Source: an uncultured Atopostipes sp. (GTDB lineage: Bacteria > Bacillota > Bacilli > Lactobacillales > Carnobacteriaceae_A). From it: DNA of 7,130 nucleotides. This document shows positions 1 through 6,445 of this stretch, one piece after another (within the stretch, counting starts at the first letter, position 1; every line of letters begins with the position of its first letter). The stretch is from contig CAMYQS010000071.1 in NCBI GenBank assembly GCA_947296835.1, forward strand, positions 1 to 7,130. Direction: 5' to 3'. Both the position numbers and the translations under genes were made by a program. The notes below the pieces were generated by a model. The model saw nothing but the letters and a program-made list of their open reading frames with translations. It had not been told where the DNA came from and searched no databases.

Positions 1-1
1 A

Positions 2-730
2 CCGATTAAAACATATTGGATTCGTAAAAAACAGGTTCCACAATTAAGAGATGAAATACGAAAAGAGCTAAAGAAGAATTCGCAAGTTTATGTAGTTGGT
101 CCTTTAATAGAAGAATCAGAAGAATTGGACCTAGAAAATGCGACACAGTTAGCTAATCTTTATGCGGAATCGTTTGCGCCAGAGTATACAGTGGGGCTGT
201 TACATGGGCGAATGACTTCAGAAGAAAAAGATGAAATCATGTTTGCATTTAAAAATCATGAAATAGACATCTTAGTTTCAACAACTGTCATTGAGGTTGG
301 AATTGATGTACCGAATGCGACAATGATGGTCATTCACGATGCTGATCGATTTGGTTTAGCACAACTTCATCAGTTAAGAGGAAGAGTTGGGCGTGGATCA
401 AAACAATCATTTTGTATTTTAGTTGCAGACCCTAAAGGAGAAAACGGCGTTAAACGAATGCAAATTATGACAAGTTCAACAGACGGGTTCGTTATTAGTC
501 AAAAAGATTTAGAGATGCGTGGACCTGGAGAACTATTTGGAAAAAGACAATCCGGTTTGCCAGAATTCAAAGTAGCTGATCTTGTAGAAGACGAATTAGC
601 TTTAGAAGCAGCTCGTTATGAAGCTGGACTGGTTATAATGAAGGAAGACTTTTTTAAAAATCAACAATATGAGAAGTTAAGATACTTAGTAGGTATTGAA
701 GATGGACAGATTACTGATATACTAGATTAA
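2..730 (+). CDS. recG: ATP-dependent DNA helicase RecG, C-terminal part (5' end outside window)
   Basis: The reading frame is open from the first bases of the window, so this is the last 242 residues of a protein that is usually about 680 residues long. RecG is a superfamily 2 helicase that remodels stalled replication forks and Holliday junctions. Visible are the second helicase lobe with STTVIEVGIDVPNA (motif V, about residues 93-106 of the fragment) and QLRGRVGRG (motif VI, about 124-132). After them comes the TRG region with DLEMRGPGELFGKRQSG (about 169-185), which in RecG couples ATP hydrolysis to branch migration and distinguishes it from Mfd and PriA. The wedge domain and Walker A lie upstream of the window. 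An in-frame TTG at 125 is internal, because the frame continues upstream with RecG-like sequence. It ends 46 bases before plsX with no visible terminator, so read-through into plsX is likely. Confidence 0.96.
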   Translation, partial: PIKTYWIRKKQVPQLRDEIRKELKKNSQVYVVGPLIEESEELDLENATQLANLYAESFAPEYTVGLLHGRMTSEEKDEIMFAFKNHEIDILVSTTVIEVGIDVPNATMMVIHDADRFGLAQLHQLRGRVGRGSKQSFCILVADPKGENGVKRMQIMTSSTDGFVISQKDLEMRGPGELFGKRQSGLPEFKVADLVEDELALEAARYEAGLVIMKEDFFKNQQYEKLRYLVGIEDGQITDILD

Positions 731-776
731 TATTATTAAAGAATGTTAATGATAAACTTATTTAAGGAGTGACACG

Positions 777-1781
777 ATGAGAATTGCAATTGATGCGATG
801 GGTGGAGACGATGCGCCAAAAGTAGTAGTAGAAGGTGTGTTAGTTGCTGCTGAAGCTTTCCCTGATACAACGATGGTTATGTACGGTGACGAAAAAAAGA
901 TTAACGAATACATGACAAAATCCTTACCGAATATTGAAATCGTACATACGGATGAAAAAATTGAAGGTGACGATGATCCTGTACGTTCTGTTCGCCGTAA
1001 AAAGAAAGCATCAATGGTACTAGCTGCTCATTCAGTAAAAGATGGCGAGAACGATGCTTTGTTCTCTGCTGGAAACACTGGAGCATTACTCGCAGCTGGA
1101 ACGCTAATCATAGGACGAATTCGTGGAATTGACCGACCAGCACTAATGGCCTCTATGTTAACGGTCAAATCAAATCGCGATAATATGCTTGTATTAGACT
1201 TAGGTTCGAACGCAGATACAAAACCTATAAATTTAGATCAATACGCGACACTAGGTACGTATTATGCGAAATATGTTAATAAAGTAGAAAATCCAACGGT
1301 TGCCCTGCTGAACAATGGGACAGAAGATAATAAAGGTAATCAGTTAACAAAAGCTGGATTTGATTTATTAAAAGAAAATGAAAACATACAATTCGTTGGA
1401 AACGTTGAAGCAAGAGAAATGTTTAATGGACCAGCGGATGTATTGGTTGTAGATGGTTTCACAGGTAATGCCGTGTTGAAATCAATGGAAGGAACAGCTT
1501 CAACAGTTGTTAACCTTTTAATGGATGCAATAAAAGATAGTGGAACGAAAGGGAAACTGGGCGCTCTACTATTAAAGGACCAACTTAAAGGATTGAAGGA
1601 TACTATGAACTTGTCTAAACTTGGTGGAGCTATATTATTCGGTGTTAAATCACCAGTAATGAAGACACACGGTGCAACAGACGCTGAAGCAGTCTATCAT
1701 ACCCTAAGACAGACAAGAGATATTTTACAGACAGATGTCCTAAAAGATCTTGAACAATATTTTGAAAATGTTCAAAAATAA
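777..1781 (+). CDS. plsX: Phosphate acyltransferase PlsX
   Basis: The 334-residue product has full family length. PlsX is a peripheral membrane enzyme that turns acyl-ACP and inorganic phosphate into acyl-phosphate, the donor used by the acyltransferase PlsY to make lysophosphatidic acid. Family landmarks are the N-terminal IAIDAMGGDDAP (3-14), SAGNTGALLAAG (97-108), RPALM (120-124), LDLGSNADTKP (140-150), LLNNGTEDNKGN (177-188), DGFTGNAVLKSMEG (226-239) and GVKSPVMKTHGATDAEA (289-305). The ATG at 777 has the ribosome binding site AAGGAG at 764-769, seven bases away. The gene lies 46 bases after recG, and a fapR gene, which sits between the two in Bacillus, is absent. It probably relies on transcription coming through recG. 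Its natural partner, acyl carrier protein, is the next gene, after a 200-base spacer. Confidence 0.97.
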   Translation: MRIAIDAMGGDDAPKVVVEGVLVAAEAFPDTTMVMYGDEKKINEYMTKSLPNIEIVHTDEKIEGDDDPVRSVRRKKKASMVLAAHSVKDGENDALFSAGNTGALLAAGTLIIGRIRGIDRPALMASMLTVKSNRDNMLVLDLGSNADTKPINLDQYATLGTYYAKYVNKVENPTVALLNNGTEDNKGNQLTKAGFDLLKENENIQFVGNVEAREMFNGPADVLVVDGFTGNAVLKSMEGTASTVVNLLMDAIKDSGTKGKLGALLLKDQLKGLKDTMNLSKLGGAILFGVKSPVMKTHGATDAEAVYHTLRQTRDILQTDVLKDLEQYFENVQK

Positions 1782-1843
1782 GCAAGGTTTTAAATAGTAC
1801 AAGTTAAAAGATTCTAATTAATCATAAAATTATGTGAAAACTA

Positions 1844-1872
1844 TGGAAATTCGTTTAGAATTGCGTTAAAAT
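1844..1872 (+). promoter_or_regulatory. Possible sigma-A promoter for acpP
   Basis: A -35-like TGGAAA (1844-1849, four of six matches to TTGACA) is followed after 17 bases by a -10-like TAAAAT (1867-1872, five of six matches to TATAAT). It lies in the otherwise featureless 200-base spacer between plsX and the chosen acpP start, and would place a transcript start near 1879, about 100 bases before the GTG. This is a pattern match in AT-rich DNA, so a chance match is quite possible. If real, it would allow acpP to be expressed apart from recG-plsX. Confidence 0.4.
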
Positions 1873-1883
1873 GATAGCTATCA
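1872..1883. repeat. Perfect 12-bp palindrome at the presumed acpP start point
   Basis: TGATAGCTATCA reads identically on both strands. It begins at the last base of the candidate -10 box and covers the expected transcription start, which is where a repressor would be effective. It resembles the FabT operator of Lactobacillales only in having TGAT and ATCA half-sites. The FabT consensus has these half-sites closer together, with flanking TTT and AAA that are only partly present here, so I do not name a regulator. Confidence 0.4.
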
Positions 1884-1981
1884 GTATTTTTTTAGGTAAT
1901 TTTAACTTTAAATAAAAAGGAATATATTTGAAACGATTTTACCTACTTATTTATAATGTAGAAATTGAGGAGGTGGCTGCA

Positions 1982-2221
1982 GTGACAGAACAAGAAATAT
2001 TTGACCATATTAAAGCCATTATTGTTGATCGACTAGGCGTCGATGAAGAAAAAATTAATTACGACACAAGCTTTCAAAATGACCTAGGTGCTGATTCATT
2101 AGACATCGTAGAATTAGTCATGGAGATGGAAGATGCCTTTAACGAGGAGATTTCCGATGAAGTTGCTGAACAAATTACTACAGTAGGAACAGCTGTAGAA
2201 TACATTAAGACCAAGGTTTAA
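1982..2221 (+). CDS. acpP: Acyl carrier protein (plsX-linked)
   Basis: The product is 79 residues from the GTG at 1982. It carries the acyl chain on a 4'-phosphopantetheine arm attached to Ser39 in GADSLD (36-41), within the typical helix II sequence DSLDIVELVMEMED, and is strongly acidic as expected. The GTG is chosen because AGGAGG at 1968-1973 lies eight bases before it and because it gives the usual ACP length with the usual start (TEQEIFDHIK). The same frame is open back to a TTG at 1928 with a weaker AAAAGG at 1915-1920, which would add 18 residues with no counterpart in the family. The gene follows plsX directly, without fabD or fabG between. In enterococci and pneumococci the ACP beside plsX is a second one, AcpB, separate from the ACP of the fab cluster. 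This gene may be of that kind, which is inference from position. Confidence 0.95.
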   Translation: MTEQEIFDHIKAIIVDRLGVDEEKINYDTSFQNDLGADSLDIVELVMEMEDAFNEEISDEVAEQITTVGTAVEYIKTKV

Positions 2222-2285
2222 GGCGAAAGCTAAGCAAGGAAAATCAACAAAATGAGTAAAAATTAAAATTAAATGAGAAAAAGGC

Positions 2286-2316
2286 TTGATTTTTTAATTT
2301 TATACTATATTATTAT
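2286..2316 (+). promoter_or_regulatory. Possible upstream opp promoter
   Basis: TTGATT (2286-2291) and TATTAT (2311-2316) match the -35 and -10 consensus at four and five of six positions, but the spacer is 19 bases, two longer than optimal. Transcription from here would start near 2323, inside the inverted repeat, and would give a leader of about 140 bases before oppD. This AT-rich DNA offers many chance matches, so the assignment is tentative. Confidence 0.3.
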
Positions 2317-2360
2317 AGATAAGTTGATTGAGCAACACAACTAAGCAGACTATCTATAAT
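2312..2360. repeat. Inverted repeat in the opp leader, with TATAAT in one arm
   Basis: ATTATAGATA (2312-2321) is perfectly repeated in inverted orientation as TATCTATAAT (2351-2360). Inside it, AGTTG (2322-2326) can pair with CAACT (2338-2342), leaving bases 2343-2350 as a one-sided bulge and 2327-2337 as the loop. The right arm contains a consensus -10 box, TATAAT, at 2355-2360. No good -35 box lies at the proper distance: the best is TTGAGC at 2328-2333, 21 bases upstream. The element is therefore either an operator overlapping an activator-dependent promoter or, if transcription begins upstream, the first hairpin of the leader RNA. No run of T follows it, so it is not an intrinsic terminator. 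Confidence 0.55.
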
Positions 2361-2390
2361 GTATTTTGTTTAATAGTAAAAATTAATAGC

Positions 2391-2416
2391 GAGTCTTAAT
2401 ATATGATTAGAGACTT
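2391..2416 (+). other. Stem-loop in the oppD leader
   Basis: AGTCT (2392-2396) pairs with AGACT (2411-2415) and TAAT (2397-2400) with ATTA (2406-2409). There is a single bulged G at 2410 and a five-base loop. The stem is nine base pairs plus a closing G-T wobble. It lies downstream of both candidate promoters and so would be transcribed from either. There is no T run after it. Its GACT (2412-2415) could instead pair with AGTC at 2427-2430, which would disrupt both this stem and the next one. Its function is unknown. Confidence 0.35.
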
Positions 2417-2422
2417 CAAAAA

Positions 2423-2438
2423 CTTTAGTCACGTAAAG
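2423..2438 (+). other. Small stem-loop just before the oppD ribosome binding site
   Basis: CTTTA (2423-2427) pairs with TAAAG (2434-2438) around a six-base loop, ending ten bases before the AGGAGG at 2449-2454. A five-pair, mostly A-T stem is weak by itself. It is recorded because its position would let leader folding influence initiation at oppD. It may be a chance match. Confidence 0.22.
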
Positions 2439-2462
2439 CAGAATGCATAGGAGGTTACGATA

Positions 2463-3473
2463 GTGGCGACCGAAGAAAACTTATTGGAAATTAATAATCT
2501 AGAAGTTGGTTTCCGTTTTGGCGACGAATACCACAACGCAGTGGATGACGTGTCAATAACATTAAAGAAGAATGAGATTCTAGCAATCGTAGGAGAATCG
2601 GGTTCTGGTAAATCAACTCTTGCCACAGCTATTATTGGATTACATGATCCACTTAATACTAAAGTAAAAGGTGAAATTTTATACAAAGGGTTAGACTTAA
2701 CGAAGTTAAATGAGAAATTATACAATCGAATCCGAGGAAACGATATTGGTATGATTTTCCAAGATCCGCTAGGTTCATTAAACCCAGTTATGACTGTTGG
2801 TAAACAAATTGAGGAATCTCTCATTTACCATACAGACTTGAAAGAAAATGCTCGTCAAGAGGAAGTCTTAAAGTTATTGGATCAGGTTGGGATTGTTAAT
2901 CCTCAACGTACTGCAAAACAGTATCCACATGAGTTATCAGGTGGAATGAGACAGCGTGTTGTTATCGCGATTGCGTTAGCAAACAAACCGCCAATCATTA
3001 TTGCAGATGAGCCAACGACAGCTTTAGACGTAACAATTCAAGCACAAATTTTAGACTTAATGAATGATATTCAAGATGAAACGAACTCTGGAATTATCTT
3101 AATTACTCACGACTTGGGTGTTGTAGCTGAAACAGCAGATCGCGTAGCAGTAATGTATGCCGGTCAAATTGTTGAAGAAGCACCAGTAGATATATTATTT
3201 ACTGATCCAAAACATCCGTATACTCGTTCATTATTGAACTCTATTCCTCAAGAACTTGAGGGAGAAGAAGTTGCAGAGTTACACGTTATTCAAGGAACTG
3301 TCCCTTCATTACAAGCACTACCTCGTACTGGAGACCGTTTCAAGAATCGTATTCCTTGGATGCCAGATGAGGTATTCGACGAAGATCCTCAACTAGCAGA
3401 AATTGCTCCAGGCCATAAGGTAAGAGGAAACAGCTGGAAGCATTTCTACTTTGAAGGGGAGGAAGAAAAATAA
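2463..3473 (+). CDS. oppD: Oligopeptide ABC transporter ATP-binding protein OppD
   Basis: The product is a 336-residue ATPase of the peptide import family. It pairs with OppF on the inner face of the membrane to power uptake through OppB-OppC. All catalytic elements are present: Walker A GESGSGKS (44-51), Q-loop Gln100 in MIFQDP, signature LSGGMRQR (158-165), Walker B IIIADEP (178-184) with Glu183, D-loop ALD (187-189) and switch His216. The C-terminal peptide-transporter extension starts at HPYTRSLL (251-258). It keeps GTVPSLQALPRTGDRF, but the cysteines that bind an Fe-S cluster in some DppD and OppD proteins are missing; the whole protein has no cysteine. The start is a GTG with AGGAGG at 2449-2454, eight bases away. 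It is the first gene of the opp operon, behind a structured 241-base leader, and its stop overlaps the oppF start by one base (TAATG). A dipeptide specificity cannot be excluded. Confidence 0.95.
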   Translation: MATEENLLEINNLEVGFRFGDEYHNAVDDVSITLKKNEILAIVGESGSGKSTLATAIIGLHDPLNTKVKGEILYKGLDLTKLNEKLYNRIRGNDIGMIFQDPLGSLNPVMTVGKQIEESLIYHTDLKENARQEEVLKLLDQVGIVNPQRTAKQYPHELSGGMRQRVVIAIALANKPPIIIADEPTTALDVTIQAQILDLMNDIQDETNSGIILITHDLGVVAETADRVAVMYAGQIVEEAPVDILFTDPKHPYTRSLLNSIPQELEGEEVAELHVIQGTVPSLQALPRTGDRFKNRIPWMPDEVFDEDPQLAEIAPGHKVRGNSWKHFYFEGEEEK

Positions 3474-4444
3474 TGTCATTCTTAGAATTAAAAGATTTAA
3501 AAGTTCACTTCCCAATTCGTGGTGGAATTTTTAATACAATCCAAGATTGGGTTTACGCTGTTGATGGTGTAGACATGATTATTGAAGAAGGTAAAACATA
3601 CGGTTTAGTAGGAGAGTCTGGTTCTGGTAAAACGACAATTGGTAAAGCAATTATCGGTTTAGAAGGAGTTACAGGTGGCCAAGTTACTTATAACGGAGTC
3701 GACGTAACAAACAAAGCTAGAAGTCGTCGTTCTGAATATGCTGATTACAATAAAGATATTCAGATGATCTTCCAAGACTCGACATCATCATTAAACCCTA
3801 AAAAACGAATCAAAGATATTATCGCAGAACCAATGCGTAATTACTTTAATTACACAAACGATCAAGAGAAAAACGAAGTTATTCGCTTACTTGAAATCGT
3901 AGGACTTAACGAAGAAGCAATTTACAGATACCCACATGAATTCTCAGGTGGACAACGTCAACGTTTAGGAGTGGCTCGTGCAGTAGCAAGTAGTCCAAAA
4001 CTAATCATTGCTGACGAACCGACATCGGCATTAGACCTATCTGTTCAAGCTCAAGTATTAAACTTCATGCGTCGTATTCAAGAAGAGTATGGATTAAGTT
4101 ATTTATTCATCTCTCATGACCTAAGTGTTGTAAAATATATGGCGGATGACATAGCAATTATGCACCGCGGACGTTTCGTAGAACGTGGTTCTAAAGAAAA
4201 AATCTTTAACAACCCACAACATATCTATACTCGTCGATTATTATCTGCTATACCTCAGATTGACCCACTTAACCGTGAGCAGCATAAAGCTGAACGTCGA
4301 GCGGTTGAGAAAGAATATCAAGAACAACAGATTCATTACTATTCTGAAAAAGGTCGCGTTTATGATCTTCAAACATTTGATGATCAACATTGGGTAGCGT
4401 TAAATCCTAATGATAAAATTAAACAATCTGAAGGAGGCAATTAA
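3473..4444 (+). CDS. oppF: Oligopeptide ABC transporter ATP-binding protein OppF
   Basis: This is the second ATPase of the importer, 323 residues, the heterodimer partner of OppD. The N-terminus has the OppF/DppF-type insertion after the first strand (HFPIRGGIFNTIQDWVYAVDGV, beginning at residue 12). It is followed by Walker A GESGSGKT (47-54), Q-loop Gln101 in MIFQDS, signature FSGGQRQR (157-164), Walker B LIIADEP (177-183) with Glu182, D-loop ALD (186-188) and His215 in ISHD. Both composite ATP sites therefore look competent. The tail after HIYTRRLL is charged and ends with a short region containing HWVAL. No cysteine is present, so it has no Fe-S site. The ATG shares its A with the oppD stop. 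AGGGGAGG at 3455-3462, inside oppD, is the ribosome binding site, which suggests coupled translation. Confidence 0.95.
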   Translation: MSFLELKDLKVHFPIRGGIFNTIQDWVYAVDGVDMIIEEGKTYGLVGESGSGKTTIGKAIIGLEGVTGGQVTYNGVDVTNKARSRRSEYADYNKDIQMIFQDSTSSLNPKKRIKDIIAEPMRNYFNYTNDQEKNEVIRLLEIVGLNEEAIYRYPHEFSGGQRQRLGVARAVASSPKLIIADEPTSALDLSVQAQVLNFMRRIQEEYGLSYLFISHDLSVVKYMADDIAIMHRGRFVERGSKEKIFNNPQHIYTRRLLSAIPQIDPLNREQHKAERRAVEKEYQEQQIHYYSEKGRVYDLQTFDDQHWVALNPNDKIKQSEGGN

Positions 4445-4446
4445 TT

Positions 4447-5409
4447 ATGTGGAAAACAGTATTACGTCGTTTGCTAACAATGATTCCTCAAATTATTTTG
4501 CTTAGTATTATTGTATTCGTTGTAGCACAAAACATGCCAGGGGACCCTTTCACAGGAATGATTGACCCTAACGTTGATCCAGCTCAAATTGAAGCTTTAA
4601 GAGAAGCAGCAGGTTGGAACGATCCCGTTCCTGTTCAATATGTAAGATGGGTTGGTAATGTATTGCAAGGTGACTTCGGTAGAAGTTATGCACAACAAGT
4701 ACCTGTTACTACATTAATTGGTGGGCGTGCAGCAAACTCACTACGCTTAGGAATTGTATCAACATTCTTTACGTACCTAATTGCATTACCATTTGGTATG
4801 TTTGCAGGTCGCTTTAACAATAGTTGGTTTGACAAATTTGTAATGATTTATAACTATATAAGTTATGCTATTCCAACATTCGTACTAGCACTATTAATGG
4901 TGTTTATCTTTGGATACCGCTTAGGTTGGTTCCCAACTTTCGGTTCGAAAAACGTTACGATGACAGCCGGAACAGCAGAATACTACTGGGATATGTTCTA
5001 TCGTTTATTACTTCCAGGATTTACTGGAGGAATTCTAGGTACTGCTTCAACGACTCAAACATTGAGAAGTGAAGTAATCGATGCAAAAACGCAAGATTAT
5101 GTAAGAACTGCACGATCAAAAGGTGTACCGGAAGGTAAGATTTATGCGAAACACATTTTCCGTAATGCACTCTTACCAATTGCTTCATCCTTTGGTTTTA
5201 TCTTTTCTAGTTTACTAAGTGGGTCTGTGTTTATTGAACAGATTTTCGCTTTTAATGGAATGGGAGATTTATTCATCACATCTATTAATGGTCGAGATTA
5301 TTCAGTAGTTATCACATTAACCTTACTATATGGTATTTTAGCCATTATAGGTTCACTTATATCAGATATTGCTTTAAGTCTTGCAGATCCTCGTATCCGA
5401 ATAGACTAA
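4447..5409 (+). CDS. oppB: Oligopeptide ABC transporter permease OppB
   Basis: This 320-residue integral membrane protein forms half of the translocation pore with OppC. The sequence starts WKTVLRRLLTMIPQIILLSIIV (first membrane helix about 10-28) and continues with the family's MPGDPF (30-35) and an extracytoplasmic domain (about 29-97) containing GDFGRSY. Five more likely helices lie at about 99-120, 133-156, 187-205, 240-262 and 286-308. The cytoplasmic EAA loop, which docks on the ATPases, is DYVRTARSKGVPEGKIYAKH (217-236), followed by IFRNALLPI. The C-terminal ADPRIRID matches the usual DPR ending. Only two bases separate it from oppF. Its ribosome binding site AAGGAGG (4431-4437) lies inside the end of oppF, nine bases before the ATG. 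Confidence 0.95.
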   Translation: MWKTVLRRLLTMIPQIILLSIIVFVVAQNMPGDPFTGMIDPNVDPAQIEALREAAGWNDPVPVQYVRWVGNVLQGDFGRSYAQQVPVTTLIGGRAANSLRLGIVSTFFTYLIALPFGMFAGRFNNSWFDKFVMIYNYISYAIPTFVLALLMVFIFGYRLGWFPTFGSKNVTMTAGTAEYYWDMFYRLLLPGFTGGILGTASTTQTLRSEVIDAKTQDYVRTARSKGVPEGKIYAKHIFRNALLPIASSFGFIFSSLLSGSVFIEQIFAFNGMGDLFITSINGRDYSVVITLTLLYGILAIIGSLISDIALSLADPRIRID

Positions 5410-5437
5410 CTATTAGAAAAGTAAAGGAATGAAAAAA

Positions 5438-6412
5438 ATGGATAGAAATGATGATAAACTCAAAAAGACAGCCGTAATAGAAGGCGCAAGTGAGAGTGAA
5501 GAACTTTCAGCACCTCCTATGGGATTTAAAGTAATTGTCCGAGAGTTTCTAAAAGATAGAGTCGCAATGATTGCTTTAATTATATTAGTACTAATCCTAC
5601 TAACAACACTTGTTTGGTCTTTAAGACTTGATGCAAATGCTGTTATGCAGGTTGATATTTTACGAAACTTTGAAAAGCCAGTTGAATTTGAATGGGGTTT
5701 AATAGCCGATGCTTGGAATGGAGAGAAAACATTAATTTTCGGAGCCGATGATTACGGTCGAGACGTGTTTACTCAATTACTTCTAGCAGCTTGGAACTCA
5801 ATCATTATCGCAGTTGCGGTAACATCGATTATTGCTACGATTGGTATTTCACTAGGTTTAATCGCAGGTTACTACGGTGGGAAAGTAGATAACGCGATCA
5901 TGCGTGTAACGGACTTCGTTATGACGCTTCCAACTACAATGATTATTATTGTTTTCATGGTAGTTGTTCCAAAAGTTACGATTCCAAGCTTCGTATTCAT
6001 CATGAGTGTATTCTCATGGACAGGTTACTGTCGAGTAGTTCGAAGTAAATCACTATCTGAATCAAGTCGTGACTATATCAGTGCTTCTAAAACGATGGGA
6101 ACACCTACTTGGAAAATTATCTTATTAGAAATGTTACCTAACTTATCTTCATTAATCATGGTTCAGCTTATCCTTTCATACGCTGGAAACATTGGTTTAG
6201 AGACAGGATTAACTTTCTTAGGTTACGGATTACCTGAACAAATTCCTTCTTTAGGAAGATTAGTAAGTTCGGCAACCACTCCATACAATATGGAATTTAG
6301 AACATGGGTTTGGCTACCGGCATCAACTTTAATCCTAGTGTTGATGTTGAGTATTAACTATGTTGGACAAGCGTTAAAACGTGCGTCTGACGCGAAACAA
6401 AGACTGGGATAA
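5438..6412 (+). CDS. oppC: Oligopeptide ABC transporter permease OppC
   Basis: This is the second permease subunit, 324 residues from the ATG at 5438. A polar cytoplasmic N-terminus (1-40) precedes the first helix (about 41-62). The OppC hallmark GADDYGRDVFTQLLLAAWNS (102-121) then leads into helices at about 119-143, 158-177, 184-198, 235-258 and 291-310. The EAA loop is DYISASKTMGTPTWKIILLE (212-231). Conserved LTFLGYGLP (258-266) and a final SINYVGQALK complete the family pattern. An in-frame ATG also exists at 5429, but the only ribosome binding site, AAAGGA at 5423-5428, would then touch the start codon. With 5438 the spacing is nine bases, so I prefer the later start and lose only MKK. 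The gap after oppB is 28 bases with no hairpin. Confidence 0.94.
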   Translation: MDRNDDKLKKTAVIEGASESEELSAPPMGFKVIVREFLKDRVAMIALIILVLILLTTLVWSLRLDANAVMQVDILRNFEKPVEFEWGLIADAWNGEKTLIFGADDYGRDVFTQLLLAAWNSIIIAVAVTSIIATIGISLGLIAGYYGGKVDNAIMRVTDFVMTLPTTMIIIVFMVVVPKVTIPSFVFIMSVFSWTGYCRVVRSKSLSESSRDYISASKTMGTPTWKIILLEMLPNLSSLIMVQLILSYAGNIGLETGLTFLGYGLPEQIPSLGRLVSSATTPYNMEFRTWVWLPASTLILVLMLSINYVGQALKRASDAKQRLG

Positions 6413-6445
6413 AACAACCTACAATTATAAAAGGGGAGAATTCAT

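Noticed and set aside
901..1086. 61-codon open frame on the - strand within plsX
   Set aside because: It is antisense to conserved PlsX codons and shows no features of its own.
2265..2301. AT-only inverted repeat (AAAATTAAA with TTTAATTTT) after acpP, near a run of six T, as a terminator
   Set aside because: The stem has no G-C pair, the loop is 19 bases, and the T run lies within the loop and arm rather than after the stem. It is too weak to call an intrinsic terminator.
2261..2315. CodY-like box in the AT-rich part of the opp leader
   Set aside because: The best alignments to AATTTTCWGAAAATT reach only about 9 of 15 positions, which is expected by chance in such DNA.
2273..2344. A 23-codon open frame in the opp leader, encoding a basic start and a hydrophobic Leu/Ile/Tyr-rich middle
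   Set aside because: It has no ribosome binding site, overlaps the inverted repeat and a promoter candidate, and its composition is what AT-rich non-coding DNA gives when read in frame.
2429..2824. 131-codon open frame on the - strand
   Set aside because: It lies opposite oppD, resembles no family I know and has no suitable start context; it is a shadow of the oppD codons.
4185..4397. 70-codon open frame on the + strand in another frame of oppF
   Set aside because: It lies entirely within the real oppF frame and has no ribosome binding site or recognisable product.
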